Numbered from the stretch's first letter, positions 42,970 to 55,220 are shown. The stretch is 64,000 nucleotides of DNA from Brachycybe producta (GCA_036925085.1 JAUPFP010000041.1:1332001-1396000); one strand, 5' to 3'. Notes: generated from the letters alone by a model not told the origin. Translations and numbers: made by a program.

Positions 42970-45311
42970 CATTACGGGTGTACATAAAGCATTCATATAA
43001 CATTTTATTTTTTATAAAATTTTTCAATCTCACCACCCGAGTGGGTGGTGGCCACACGAGTACATGTGGCGGATACAGCTATTCCTGCTGCAAAGGGTGG
43101 GGAATGTCCTGGGTCCGTGAATCGATAGAAACTGGGCCCATCGATAGCTGGAAGTGGCCGAGAGCCACTGACCCTGATCGTCGGGCAGATCCCGGTGAAA
43201 GATGTTGTGGATGTCCCGGTCCCCGATGATCTTCCTAGAGGATCGCTTGTTGTGTAGGATGGCCCAGGTGGCATTCCACAGAATGGCGATCCTATAGCGG
43301 GGATCCGGTTCCAGGATGTGAAGGTGACTTGTGCGGAACGGCTTCCTGTCAGAGAGTCCGAAGACGGAGTTAGCAAAGGCCCTAAGAGGGTGGACGTGGC
43401 TGCGTCGATGAAGTTCCCAGCGAAGCTCAATGTGTCAACAATCCTCCGGTTCAGGAACACGTTCATGATGAGGATGCTCGCCTGGCGGGAGAGTCCCACG
43501 ATATATTGCTCCTGCGAAGGGAGGTCCAATCGAGGGAACCCTTCCTCCAGAGCGAAGTGCCCCACGTAAAGGGTGTTGGCAGAGCACACTTCACGCTGCC
43601 AAATGACCCACCGGTTGTTGAGGAGCCTCTCGCCAGAGGTGGCTGTCCGGAATGGACAATCCAGTGGCAACCACCCCAAAGTAGCCCCGATAGGGGGTAC
43701 TGTGCGCAGTGCGGCCGGTCGTGGTGGTTCGGAAGCCACAAGTCCCATGCTAGTTGATGCACCCGCAATTGGTCTGGCATGGCACAAGGCGGACCAGGCC
43801 ATGTCGTGGGATCGCTGGTTTGGCGCTTCCTGGAGAAGACCCAGTGCTTAACTCGGATTACCTCCCTCCCGCATTACGTCTTGCAGAAGGTCTGTAATGG
43901 CCTTCTGCTTCCTCAAAAAGGCTGCACGAATGGTGGAGGGTGGAGGCATTGGAGGCACGTTTGAAGGCCTCCCAAGAGGGCGACCCGGAAGTGGCAGAGG
44001 AGGAGAGCAGCACAGGCCACATTTGTTGGGCCCCGATACACGTGGCAATGGTCGCGGTCTAGTTGAACGCACAGGTAATGTTCGGGTGACATGGCCCTTC
44101 AGTCGAAGTCATCATGCGGCAGAGGGCTACATCTGGAGGAGATGTATTGACTGACTTCTGACTACTGACTTCTTAGATTGGGTCGGTGTTGGGGTCAAGG
44201 TTGGGAGCCACGAGGCAGAGAGCAGCGTAGCCGTGGGTGCTGGAAAGTCGTGTAGAGAGTGGTGGTCCTTACAGGTGGGTTGAGGTTCTTTGGGGTGGGC
44301 CCCAGTGGAAACCTTGATGCCAACAGGTCTGGAGACTACCACGATGGAAGGTAGTACTGTTGGTGTCGCAGCGACCTTCTTATGTGGTGGTACGGCACGT
44401 CGTGAAGTTGATGGCGAGGACAATGGTGTGAGAGGAGGAGGCAGTGGCATCACAGATGGAGTGGATGGCGCTGGCGAATCAAGTGGCACAACCGGTATTG
44501 GTGGTGCTTCCTCGTGCCAGAATGGTTCTAGGGGCATAAGTGAGAGTGAAGGAGATGTAGCTAGAGCGGTCGTTGGCGTAGACAGAGAGCATGAAGGCGG
44601 CAGCGATGGTATATCCAATGGTGCAGTTGGTACAGCCCTTCGGAGATGGGCCTCAATCTGCAAGAGCTCCTCCTTCAGGAGTTGTCTAGTGCAGGGAAGA
44701 CCCAGCGCGGTGAGGCGGGAGCAAACCGCACGGAGGTAAGCCAAACTTTCCTCTCCTTGAATCTTGTCTTTTTCTGCCTGACATAAAGCGGCCTCTTGCT
44801 GCATTTCCAGCTGAAGATCCTCGAGAGGGGTGGGTACCGACCCAACTCCCCCATACTTCCCTCACGGCAGCCCCACCAGGAAGGGGTTGACCAGGCACGA
44901 TGCTGTCACGGAAGACCTGATTAACACCCCATGCCATGGTGTTAATATCAATCTTATCCTTGTGCTCCTTCCAGTAGTGCTTGGACGTTGTGACATCGAA
45001 GGGGATGATACTGCTGGGAGTATCCGGCTTACCCTCACGTCCAACATTTGCTGGGTGCTTGAAGTTGGGTTTAAGGCATTTTTTCTCTGTGCCGGTGGAA
45101 GTTCTCCGGCTCAAAACAGGTGCGGCACCTTGATGCGAAGTTGGGTGACTCTCCTTGTCATAGGTGCACTGGCAGTGCCCGCCATTCATGGTTGGTATGT
45201 CCAAGCTGGTGAGAGAGGTTCGGCAGTCCCCTCCATTCCACTCTCAATATCGTCGTCACTAGAGGAGGTGGACATCCGTCTACTTCCTCTCCAGGATCCG
45301 TGGCCCGACAT
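42970..45311 (-). other. GC-rich degenerate coding region of unknown type
   Basis: Much more GC-rich than its surroundings. On the minus strand a frame begins MSGHGSWRGSRRMSTSSSDD (ATG at 45,311) and protein-like segments continue with frame changes: a Cys/His-rich part near 45,120 (CRTC and H-x-H visible in different frames), HYWKEHKDKIDINTMAWGV (about 44,960), a Gln/Glu-rich helix (QQEAALCQAEKDKIQ, about 44,800), a long Pro/Ser linker, and segments such as YIVGLSRQASILIMNVFLNR (about 43,480) and DRDIHNIFHRDLPDDQ (about 43,200). I recognise no family. Best guess is a decayed gag-like or captured gene inside old elements. Confidence 0.35.
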
Positions 45312-45665
45312 AGTTATTACAAAGTTCTTCTTAAAAAGTGTTCTTACTTTTTGGTTGTCCTGCTGCTGGTTACTTCTAGATAACAGCAGAAATCGGTGAC
45401 CGATCACTCTGCTGTTACAAGAGATGCAGAAAGTCTGGAAGTCCGGCGCACAGTTCGAGTCACAAACACACACAAGAAATGTCCGATGACTTGGAGGTAG
45501 AACAAGGTATAAACACACAAACTTGCAAAACAAAACTCGTAACTTTGAAAAACTTTGAAGAGTTTGGAAAAACTGAAATTGACTTTGAAGATGCAGAATG
45601 AGATGGCAATTGCTCTTTAAGAAAAAAGAACAAGTGAAGTGGTGATTGACCATATAAATTTGCAC

Positions 45666-46719
45666 TTAGAAGGGCCAGCCCCTTTTGGAATGGGACACCT
45701 TGCTCTAATTGTTTTTTTTTATTTTCATTTATTGAGGGTGGGGGGTTGTCCCACCAATATTAAATACCGAGAGGTGTCGATTCAATTCTTATTAGGCCGG
45801 TCCCTGTTTATTATTTTTAAGCAAACAAAAGAGTCCTGAGGGAGAGGGGCCGTTATTTTCTTTCAAACCAAGGTGTAAAGTTGCCCATTAACTCTCTCCC
45901 TCTTTTTAATGTCTCTTTTTTGTACTAAGACAAATAAATACTGGTCAATAAGGTCACTAGTGTACCTCATTATTTGTTATGATTTTTCGGAGGGGTTGAT
46001 TTCCCAAGAATTTTATTACTTAATTGAAGGTGGCAGGTTCTTCAGTTTTTTTTATTTTTATTCTTCTGTTTTTTCCATTTTTCTTTTGCTCCTTTGTGTG
46101 TTTTCCTTTGAAGTCCATGAGGTGCACTGGTTTGGCCCCCAGATGCAATGTTCTCTTTGAAGTCTTTTTCCTTATCAACTGTCGGGGTCATTGACGTCCA
46201 ATATGTCCATCCATGATAAGGGAACATGATTTTTTTTCTACATGTCCCTTTAATGGTGCTTATTTTTGTTGTTGGATGTCATTGACTGTTATGATGTTGT
46301 CTCAGGTGCACCATGTGGTTGACAGTTATTTTAAAGGTCACATGGTCCTGGTGTAGTTATTGCAGTGGTTGTCAATATGTAAATATTGGTGGCCATGTTG
46401 AAAAGTTTAAAGTTGCTCCAAAAATTAAAGTTGTGTAGATTTTTGTAAAGTTTTAGTTGAGTTTAGGGTGATATTTGAGTGTTTAGAGCAGTTGTTAATG
46501 TTGTGGGCTGATTATTCGTTGGGGGGTTCCTTTTACTCCCTCCCCCACCTCTTGACAACTGTCCTCAGTTGTTCTCTCAAATTCCTCTCATTTTTCTATT
46601 GTTGATATTTGATGATTTGTAGTGTTTATATCTATGGCCATAGATTAAACACTAATGGATTATTGTTTACTTTGTCACATTTGGTGTCTTGCTAGCTTGC
46701 TGCTTCCAGAGCAGAGGTT
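45666..46719. other. T-rich non-coding stretch between element remnants
   Basis: About 1 kb with no sustained frame. It may be internal non-coding sequence of one of the flanking elements, but I found no matching repeat. Confidence 0.4.
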
Positions 46720-48573
46720 TTAGACCACCCCAGAGGCACTTTTAGATTTATCAGGAGCCTCTAAAGAAGTCTCTCCCAGAGCCCATCCGATATGTGCTTC
46801 GATGCATTTCTGTCGGAGCGTGAACTCGAAGAGGTCGTCCTCTAAGTATACTTTGTTGGTGGCCATGGACACAGCGAGGTGAAGGGCTCGGCCCAGATCT
46901 CGGCCTAAGATAGCCTCGGGCTGGTCGGCAATCACAAGCAGATGCCCTCACACAGTGTGGATGCCAAGTTCAACCACCACGGTGAGTCGTCCCACCACGG
47001 TGATCTTCATGCCTCCCACACCCTGAACATCAGGTGGGATGAGCACAGGCTCTATTTCGAACTTGTGTTCTTGTGCAAGTGAAAGCTTAGATGATGCTGC
47101 TCATAGCTCCGGTGTCCGCAAGCATACATATGACTTTTCCATTGATTGTGACGGTGATGCACGGGTTTCTGTCACTAGCATCGTAATCTCTGACTTCCTG
47201 AGGCGTACAGCTGTCTACCAGCTGGTGATATACCGTCTCCATGAGTTTCCGGCAGCAGTAGTGGCCTTTCGTCGGTGGTTGGGTGCCCGGGGCCATGACG
47301 GCTACTGTTCTGTTTTCACGGCACCCTTCGACTTCCACAGATGTTGAGAAGATGTCAAGCTTGTCCTGCCAAGTGATCAGCTTGTCCGAGGTCCAAGCTT
47401 GCATGGCAGTTCGGTTGATCACATGAATCGGTACGTTTTCGAGTCGTCGGAACTGTCAGTGTCGGATTTTTCAGGTGGTGGTGCCTTGGTGGTTGAAACT
47501 GGAGCTGGAAGAGGGATCTGATGGATTCGTCCCCTAGTCGGATCAATGTGAATTCCGTTCCATTCTGAGTGATAACATCCGCTTCAGGCACCTCCTCCTC
47601 GGTGTCGTAATCGGTGATCGGTTCTCCAAATTGCTTGATGGTGATCTTCTTCGGCTGGCGGCACTCACGGAAATGCCCCAACTTCCCACAGTTATAACAG
47701 GTTACTTGCTCTTGTCAAACGTGCAAGTGGCGTCTGATTGGGTGTCCGTAGAGTGTCGTCCCGAGTTGGTTGTAGCAGTTTGGTGCGGCTTTTTATCATG
47801 CCTAGAACGAGGTGTACTGTCTTTAGAGCCGGCGGTTGCCACCTGCTCTTTGTCGGTCTTCAAAAAAAAGAGAAGATACAACAAAGTCTTCACATAGAGT
47901 GAAAAACTGCTCCATTGATGCTTTTTGAAGTGTCCGGTTAAACCAAGACGGCGGCCGGTGCTTCAATGGTGTCCAATGGAGAAGTTCATGTGAAGATACA
48001 TTGAGGTGATGATGGCGAGTTGTTTGAAGATGATGACTTGAAACATAGAGGGTCCCAAGGGAAACACAAGAAAGAACGAAAGAACAAAGGAAAAAGGGGG
48101 ACAAGAGAGTCCCACGTGACCCTAACAATGATACGGAGTTAGGACGAAAACTTGCTTGGAAAAATAAAATAAAGAGTGAAGGTAATAGGCACATTTAAAA
48201 GACACACGTCTTTTAAAGGCCTATTAATAGGTGGAAAAACAAGTAGCTGAGTTAAGAGTTAAGACAAAAGAGGATGACGATGAAACATAAAACATAGAAC
48301 ACAAAAACATAGACGGAAACACGTGTCCACAACAATTGCCTCCGTGTTCCCCTCGAGTGCTAAGCAGATGGCAGACAAAAGTTCTTTCTCCATGTATCTC
48401 TCTGGAAAGGACACAGAATCGTGCGGTCGACCTGTGATGTGTGTATTCACAGCCTCTTTCAACACGCGGTTCCACAGATTTGGCGCCATGTCGTCGACCT
48501 TTGATGTGATCGCAGTCTCTTTCAACACGTGGCTCCTACTTAAAAAGAACGGACGAAAGATCGTGAGGCACAA
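46720..48573 (-). pseudogene. Gag-protease remnant of an LTR retrotransposon
   Basis: Minus strand, with frame changes. In order: a gag-like stretch (LWNRVLKEAVNTHI, about 48,450), a low-complexity segment, a CCHC knuckle (CYNCGKLGHFREC, about 47,690-47,655), then an aspartic protease with LADTGAMSS (about 47,100) and the later ILGRDLG motif (about 46,890). No reverse transcriptase follows within the next kilobase. It is decayed or internally deleted. The tandem LTR-like pair at 48.65-49.75 kb lies upstream in the right orientation to be its 5' LTR. Confidence 0.6.
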
Positions 48574-48649
48574 TCACGAAACTTTGGACAAAAGACGGCT
48601 TCTGTAGACAGGTCGGAGAAGGCAAATGGAGGCATAATCCACACCTCCA

Positions 48650-49745
48650 CCAACCACTCCACCTTTTACCAACTTGTAGATGATGATTTCTATAGCTCGG
48701 TTCTTCTCTGTATCACGCGGTGCCCGCACGGAGAAGTTTCCAGCTATAGAAAGAGTTGGATGAAGATAGATTATGATCATCCTCCTGCATGGGGGTGAAA
48801 TCGATGCAGAAGGATGGTGGCCATCCTTCTCTCAGTCGACGCTGATATGCATCCTCCATTGTTATTACCCAATCGAAGATGCTGTAGCTGCTTCAGGATC
48901 GTATGTCTCCTGCCTTATGGTGTCTCCGGCCTCTGTAGAGAAGTTATTAGTTACCAAACATTGAGACAACGCTGTTTTCCATTATAACACTTTTATTCAT
49001 CCTTATACGGAAACTACTAAGTTTACAAGGATGAATTGTCAATACTAAAGGTGCATCCTCATGTCCATGATGTGGTACGGAATAAATCAAACGTAATGCA
49101 AAAAAGAGCAAAGACAAGGACAAGGAACAAAGAGGAACATGGTCCTTTTATACCCTGTGTACACCTGCGAGGTGTAACCAAATGTGAGCTTTTGGCGACG
49201 ACCTTATAATTTTACCAACTTATGTTTCCAATAACTCGTTTCTTCTCCTGATCGTGCGGTGACCGCACGAAGAAGATTCGAGTTACAGAAATAGTCGGAT
49301 GGTGATCAATTGTGATCATCCTTCGGTGCAGGGGTGTAGTCTTTGCAGAAGAATGGTGACCATCGCTCCTGGTCGTCACTGATGCACATCTTCCTTTGTT
49401 ACCAGAAGATGTTGTAGCTCTTCCAGAATCTGTATGACTCCTTGCCTTGTGGTGCATCCGGCTTGTCTAGAGAAGGATTAGTTTCCAGACAAATAGACAA
49501 CGCAGTTTCTCATTGTAACACTTTATTCATTCTTGTACAGAAACTCAGATTACAAGAATGAATTGTTATATTAAACGTGCGTCCTCTGGCCCATGATGTG
49601 GTACGGATATAAATCTTCGTAATACAAAAATTGAGCAAGTAAGGACAATGAACAAAGAGGAGCATGGTCCTTTTATACCTTGGACCTGTGTACACCTACG
49701 AGGTGTAACCAAGTCCAAGTGACCCTGGTCCTGAGAGTATCAATC
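48650..49745 (-). repeat. Two tandem, diverged LTR-like units of ~550 bp
   Basis: Units of about 48,650-49,207 and 49,208-49,745 align along their length. Each has, on the minus strand, GGTTACACCTCG, TATAAAAGGACCATG (about 49,150 and 49,680), an AATAAA-type signal, and an end near aagttggtaaaa. They differ at many positions, so the tandem is old or comes from two related families. Confidence 0.6.
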
Positions 49746-49992
49746 CGCCACTTCGATATGAGTCAGAAGTATGAGTCAGAGAGGGAGGGAGGGACAAGCA
49801 GGAGTTGTTTACCCCCAGGCTATGGTTTTGGCGGGATCACGAGTTACTGCATGTTATAACGATAAGAATATTTTCATATATCTTAATGACAGTTTAAAAA
49901 TTATTCATTTACTTTTCTAGTTTATAAATTAGTCTACTTGTAAATTCTTCTTGATGTTGTTTTTGAAACTCTGAATAACAAGTTAGACCTAC
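49746..49992. other. Short intergenic or intronic stretch
   Basis: Immediately 3' (minus sense) of the last visible exon of the carbonic-anhydrase-like gene. No further exon was found. Confidence 0.4.
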
Positions 49993-52900
49993 TTCCATAG
50001 GGGCTGCAATATTTCCTCTGTAACTGGAACTTCCCCATCGAAATTCGGCATGTTGAAATACGTAGTTCTCTTGTGTCGGCACGATTAATACATGTGGCAT
50101 GATCCCTTTAATCCCTTGTCCAGAATGTAGGTGTATCGATATATCATCAAACTCCATTACAACTTTATAATGAAAAATACATTTAAAAAACAATCAATGA
50201 TGTCAACTGTGTTTTAATTTTTTTAAAACCAGGGTGTCCAAACGTAAAGATGGCCATAAACATACATTTGCCCTAAAGGGGCTATCAGTGCAGCTGCGTG
50301 GGTATACGGCGCCCTTGTGCCAACTGTCATAAAGGCGTGCCGCGCCCTCAACAAGAAAAAGGAGGGATTAGTACAGGGAGAGTGGTAGAGTCTTGCATAT
50401 ACACGGACATTATATACTAGAGTGCTATCTATGGAGTGCTGGGTGTTGTTCAGATAAGGCATGTTTATAGCACCAATGGTAATCACGTCTCCGGCAGTGC
50501 CGCAACTAGGAATTTTGTGCCTGGAGACTCTTAGTTCACGCCTCTTAGCTCACCACAGGCTACTCTCACAAATTTGACCCATTTTTTCGAATTTTAAAAA
50601 TTCTTGAATCGTCGTGTTTTTCCAAGCTTTTTGGGATTTCTGGAGCCAGTTGAGCACACCTGAGTCATTTTTAGAGCTTTTAGAGCATTTAAATATTTTT
50701 AGACTTTTCGCCGATTTTTGGAAAAAGCCAAAAACTATATAATATAGGCTTAGCTTTTAACCCATTTTTTCGAATTTTAAAAATACTTGAATTCTTGTGC
50801 TTTTCCAACCTTTTTTGTGTTCTTGTTGTGTTGTGATTTTTTACATTAACATCTGTAATGATCAAGTGACAAAATTTGAAATTGTGTCACAGTGTGTGAA
50901 TTAGTGTGGAATGGCTCTATACCGCTGTTTCGTGCGCTCCCATTATCGCGTCACAGCTAGCATTCATTTAGACATTCTCACATATTATGATGAACCCCCC
51001 CCCCCCCCGCTTTGCGCTATTTCAGTTAGCGTCTCACTTTCTATTAATGTATACTGAAACGCAAGAAACCCTAGTGCCCGATTCATTTTGTCCATTGATG
51101 CTTTGTTAGGATTCAAAAGTATGAGTAGAAACATACCTGAACATTATGCATAATATGTATTTATTTTGATTTTTTTTGCACAATGCGAAAAAAGAATAAT
51201 AAAAGAATTTGAAATTACAAGAAATATTTTGTTTTAAATATATAATGAAAATCCTCTTCATCTTCCGTTGTTTAATTAGTTACTTCTGCATTAATAGCAA
51301 CATAACAAGGAACAGACTAATCGTAGGTCACTAGGTAACCTACACTTTCAGATAGCTATTTTGAAAAGAACTATGGGTCACTCAGTGACCTACGCTTTTT
51401 TACATTCTGGAGGAGGGGGCTGCGCCTCCAGACCACCTGCAACAAGCTTAATTTAATGTAACCCCACCGAATCACCGAATTAAAAAGTTCTCAAGTGTAG
51501 GTCACTCAGTGACCTACAGTCCTGAAGTGTAGGTCACCTAGTGACCTACGATTAGTCTGTTCCACATAAACAAGAGGTCTTCATTCTATTTGTTTGTTTT
51601 CTTTAATTTGTAAATTGCGCAATGGAGAGATCATTTACCTGCATCACCTACGTTACATACTGAATATAAACATAATTAATCTTACCTGCACTTCCAGTGT
51701 TTGTCATTGTTATAGTTGAAGGCATGTGTCTGTAGTGGTTCATCCTCAGTCGCTGTTGGCTTCTTTCCGTGGACACTCTTTTTGGAGCCGGATTTTGGGC
51801 GGTGCGGGTGGTTCTCTCGCATAGGGCGCTAACCGAAGTGGGTGTCGAATGACCTATAAATATTTAGAATTTTTGTATTAAGTGCAGTTTTATTTTCAAG
51901 TCAGGCTTGAAAGTCAGGCAAGTCAGGCATGTCATTTTACTAATGTAAGTGGTTGTAGGATATGATCAGAAATGACTATCAGAGCGAGTGTAGAGGTAGG
52001 AAGCATAGTAGAAAAGATGCAGGAAAATAGGCTGAGGTGGTTTGGGCATGAAATTTAGGAGTCGGGAGGATGAGTTGCTTAAATAGGTGATGAGTTTGGA
52101 CCTGGGAGTTAAATGTGGGGGGAGGGGTAGAGGAAGGCCCAAACACGCTAGGAACTTCGTGGAAAGAACGGGATACTGGGGCATGTAGGGTCCATGTAAG
52201 TTGATAAGAAAATTACGACTATTGTTAATAATAATTAAAATAAAATTTGTTAAGACAAAAATGACAAATCGTTTACACAAAGGCGTTCTAAAACATATGT
52301 ACTTTTTTATTTCAATAAAAATTTCCATGAAATATTAACAACAATTGATGAAATTTAGCTGTAACGTGGTTGCTATTAATTTTTCTATATCTGTATATTA
52401 AAGTGTTGTGCTCTTAATGATTGCTGAAAGTCAACAATAGTGCTAAACTCATGAACTTTCGGAATTAGAAGATGCTGTAAGAGGCATTAGCATGTGCTAA
52501 ACATAATTACCAAAACTCAAGTTAGGCACAAAGATAGACTTTGATTTTATTCAAAATAATATGAAATGTGAAGTGAACCAGTTCTGAACTGAGCAATTGC
52601 CTAGAGGAGCTAAGCCAGTGCTCATCATCTCTATATACCAGGGGTGTAGCTAGAGAACCGCAAGGCTCGAAAATGCCCGGGGGGGGGGGGTGCGCATGAG
52701 GTTTGGGGGCTCAAAAAACGAAATGAAAGTCGATGTATTTTCAAAAAATAATTGAATAAATTAACCGAGTGATTCCGAATCACTCGCTTACTTTATTCAA
52801 TTATTTTCAAAAATACATCGACTTTCGTTTAATATTTATTTTTAAAAACTACATACTTGCACCAGTAAATCTTCAGAGGGTGCTATTTTGATGAACGGCG

Positions 52901-53654
52901 AAACGGGTTGGCGCAACGGTAGGAACAGTCAGAAAAATAGTAGAAACAGAAGGAAGGTTAGGTCTAGTTAAATTCAACTTGTTGCAGGGTATCTGAGGGG
53001 CGCAGCCCCCATTTTTAAAGATTATTTCAACAAATTAGTCCATTGTTCCGACTGTTCTGTAATTTGATTAACGGCAGGAACGGTCGGAACTATGGACAAA
53101 TTTTTATAAAAATGATCCCCCCCAGACCCCTGCAACAAGCTTAATTTAACTAAATCAAACCTTCCGACTGTTTCTACTGTTGTTCCGACTGTTCCTACTG
53201 TCGTTGAAACCCGTTCCACCGTTCATCAAAATAGCACCCCCTCTTCATAGAGAGCAATGGGCACGGCGACACGGACACCTCACACATGAATTCACGCATC
53301 GCCATCTAGGGGGAGGTAAAGGGGGCGCAAAGTTTTAAGTGGAGGGGGAAGGGGGCGCAACCAAGTCATAGCTACGCCACTGCTAAGAATACCACCCTAA
53401 AGCCTGGTTTCATGTTTTTCGATGTTTTAAGTGCTTAAGTGTTATATTTGTGCATAAACACGCCCTATCCTGGTTGTGGGATAGTACAATGCACGTGCTA
53501 GCTTCTAAACCTAGTGACTAGTTCATTTACAATTCTAATGTAAACCAGGCTTAAGTAAAAATTCAAATGCAATAAGTAGCATTCAATATACTAAGTAAGA
53601 AATCAACTTACCTTCAGTGATGAACACGAAAAAAAAGACGGCCCAAAACAGCAT
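49993..53654 (-). CDS. Carbonic-anhydrase-like gene lacking zinc ligands (3' part not found)
   Basis: Three exons in order on the minus strand: 53,612-53,654 (signal peptide, MLFWAVFFFVFITEG), 51,686-51,853 and 49,993-50,162, all with GT-AG borders and matching phases. The second is 168 nt, exactly as in the intact enzyme at 59.7-62.8 kb, with the same phase-1 introns; the third ends at the homologous GAA|GT border. The family's QSP becomes QNP, the NNGH motif becomes NTGS, and HFHWG becomes EFRWG, so the proton-shuttle His and the first two zinc His are gone. Carbonic dehydration activity is therefore unlikely; related inactive proteins act in binding or matrix roles. The 39-nt WGYG exon is missing, and no downstream exon was found before the element graveyard. 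It may be a truncated pseudogene or continue through a long intron. Confidence 0.7.
50163..51308. other. Intron sequence, no other gene seen
   Basis: It lies within the second intron of the carbonic-anhydrase-like gene. Two copies of cccattttttcgaattttaaaaa (near 50,578 and 50,760) form a short direct repeat. A C-rich run lies at 50,995-51,009. Confidence 0.45.
51309..51563. mobile_element. Foldback element with four AGGTCA inverted pairs
   Basis: The ends ggaacagactaatcg and cgattagtctgttcc are perfect inverted copies, extended by AGGTCA-containing arms. The module AGGTCA-n5-TGACCT is perfect at 51,499-51,515 and 51,531-51,547, and near-perfect at 51,325-51,341 and 51,375-51,391. It lies in an intron of the carbonic-anhydrase-like gene. 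Confidence 0.75.
52639..53382. mobile_element. Complex foldback transposon with two nested stems
   Basis: Ends caggggtgtagct and agctacgccactg form imperfect terminal inverted repeats of a type common in invertebrate MITEs. Inside are a ~55-bp-arm hairpin (52,716-52,830) and a second long inverted repeat (about 52,876-53,040 against 53,080-53,243). Located in intron 1 of the carbonic-anhydrase-like gene. It shares ctgcaacaagcttaattta with the 51.3-kb foldback. Confidence 0.7.
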
Positions 53655-53740
53655 TTCTTCCAGAGGAAGACGATTACGACAGTCAGAGACTCGTTTCTGT
53701 CGATAAGAAGATTTTTTTTTAAATCTACAGTGTATACCAT

Positions 53741-53750
53741 TATTTATAGA
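53741..53750 (-). promoter_or_regulatory. TATA box of the carbonic-anhydrase-like gene
   Basis: The minus strand reads tctataaata, about 87 nt upstream of the signal-peptide ATG. The spacing is reasonable for a short 5' UTR. Confidence 0.45.
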
Positions 53751-53754
53751 AGAA

Positions 53755-54465
53755 AAAGTTGCGAAGTGTTGCTCGCATTATGAGTGTCGAATTTAAACGT
53801 GGACCACGTGGCAGTTTGAATAAACAGAATCTTCATTTAACCTTGAGAGAGAGAGAAAAAAAAAATAATAATAGATTTGTTCAGTTTAGCAGATTCGACG
53901 ACGTGTTATCAAAAACTGTCCATACCCCAAACTGTCAAAACCCTGTGTAATCATAGTTTAAATATTAAAATCAAAATTGTTGAACCCGGAACTGTTTTCA
54001 GTGTTTTGTCTAGTTAAGACCTAACTATTATAGCTCAACAAACAGCGTCTAATTTTATAAAATAAAAATCTACCATTTCAGAATAAAAATTCTAAACTCC
54101 AAGTCATTATCTTAAACCAAACCTATAACCCCCTTTATAAACATCTATATTTATTAAACGTCAAAAATATAAAAGCATGGTAAAGCATTGGGTAAACAAT
54201 TTACCAAAAATGCTACGATGCATACACTCGCCACATAAGTTTCCCCTTGAAACAAATACAATAGAAAATTGTTTAATCGGCATGATTGAAAAAAGTATGA
54301 GGCAATACCTAGTACAACCATTAAACATAATCAAGGTGTGTTCCGTTTAGCACAATAAACACTCAAATATAGTAGTGTCAATTAACTGATACTATTGCAT
54401 AATAAAAAAAATAGCCTACATGCTAATTTCCATAGTTTTCAGTGTGTAAGGGTAAGCATCTCCTG
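53755..54465. other. Intergenic DNA, no gene seen
   Basis: AT-rich sequence upstream of the carbonic-anhydrase-like promoter. Nothing recognisable. Confidence 0.5.
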
Positions 54466-54905
54466 TTTAAAAAGGCTAGACACACCAGCGTTGCACGTGC
54501 CATGAGACATGGGTAAATTTTGCAGTTCCAAAGTTGCTCAACTGGTTCAAGCAACCAAACGGTAATTTGGAACATCAGAAAAATACCTAAATACCTGAAG
54601 AAAACATTAAGAAACCCACACGGTTTTTCTTAAAACTCAAATATGTTTTAAATGGATTTTTGAATGGTCTTTAACATGGGTCAAGCAAATTATCAAAATT
54701 CAAAATTCTATAAAATAAAAAAACCCTTTAAATGTTGCCACGACATTCAAGTAGAAATTGCAATTTCAATTATCATTAAAAGTTCAATTTGAAATCACAA
54801 GTAGTTAGAATCGAGACCACGTTTTAGACTCATTAATTTTCACTTGACATTGCATCTATGGGGCCATGTAACACGTGCACGCTGGAGTGTCTAGGCTCTT
54901 AAAAA
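54466..54905. mobile_element. MITE with ~35-bp inverted ends
   Basis: The left end has ggctagacacaccagcgttg and the right end the inverted ggagtgtctaggctctt, plus a shared GCACGTG box and catg. Non-coding. A fragment of the same family is at 8,771-8,812. Confidence 0.65.
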
Positions 54906-55090
54906 GACCATATTACCTCCACAGAAATTTCGTGTTAAAACATTGCAGATTAACTTACCAACAGTCACCAAAATAATTTTTAAAATTAAAAATAAGTCAT
55001 TAATATAATTTTAAAAAATATTGAAAATTCACTTTTTATAAAAAGAGTAGTGGGTAACCCGTCATTAATGACGGGAGCGAAATTCGCAGT

Positions 55091-55220
55091 CAATTGTTCC
55101 CAGCATTAGAATTTCTTTTTCACCGCCTTTTATGACGTCAGACCAAGTAACAAACCAATTAGAAATTGATGACATTCATAAAAGGGCTGAGCAAAAGAAA
55201 TTCTAATGCTGGGCACAATT
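55091..55220. mobile_element. Foldback element, copy 3
   Basis: Arms caattgttcccagcattaga and the inverted tctaatgctgggcacaattg; the core includes accaattagaaat. Same family as 33,774-33,931 and 34,347-34,483. Confidence 0.75.
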
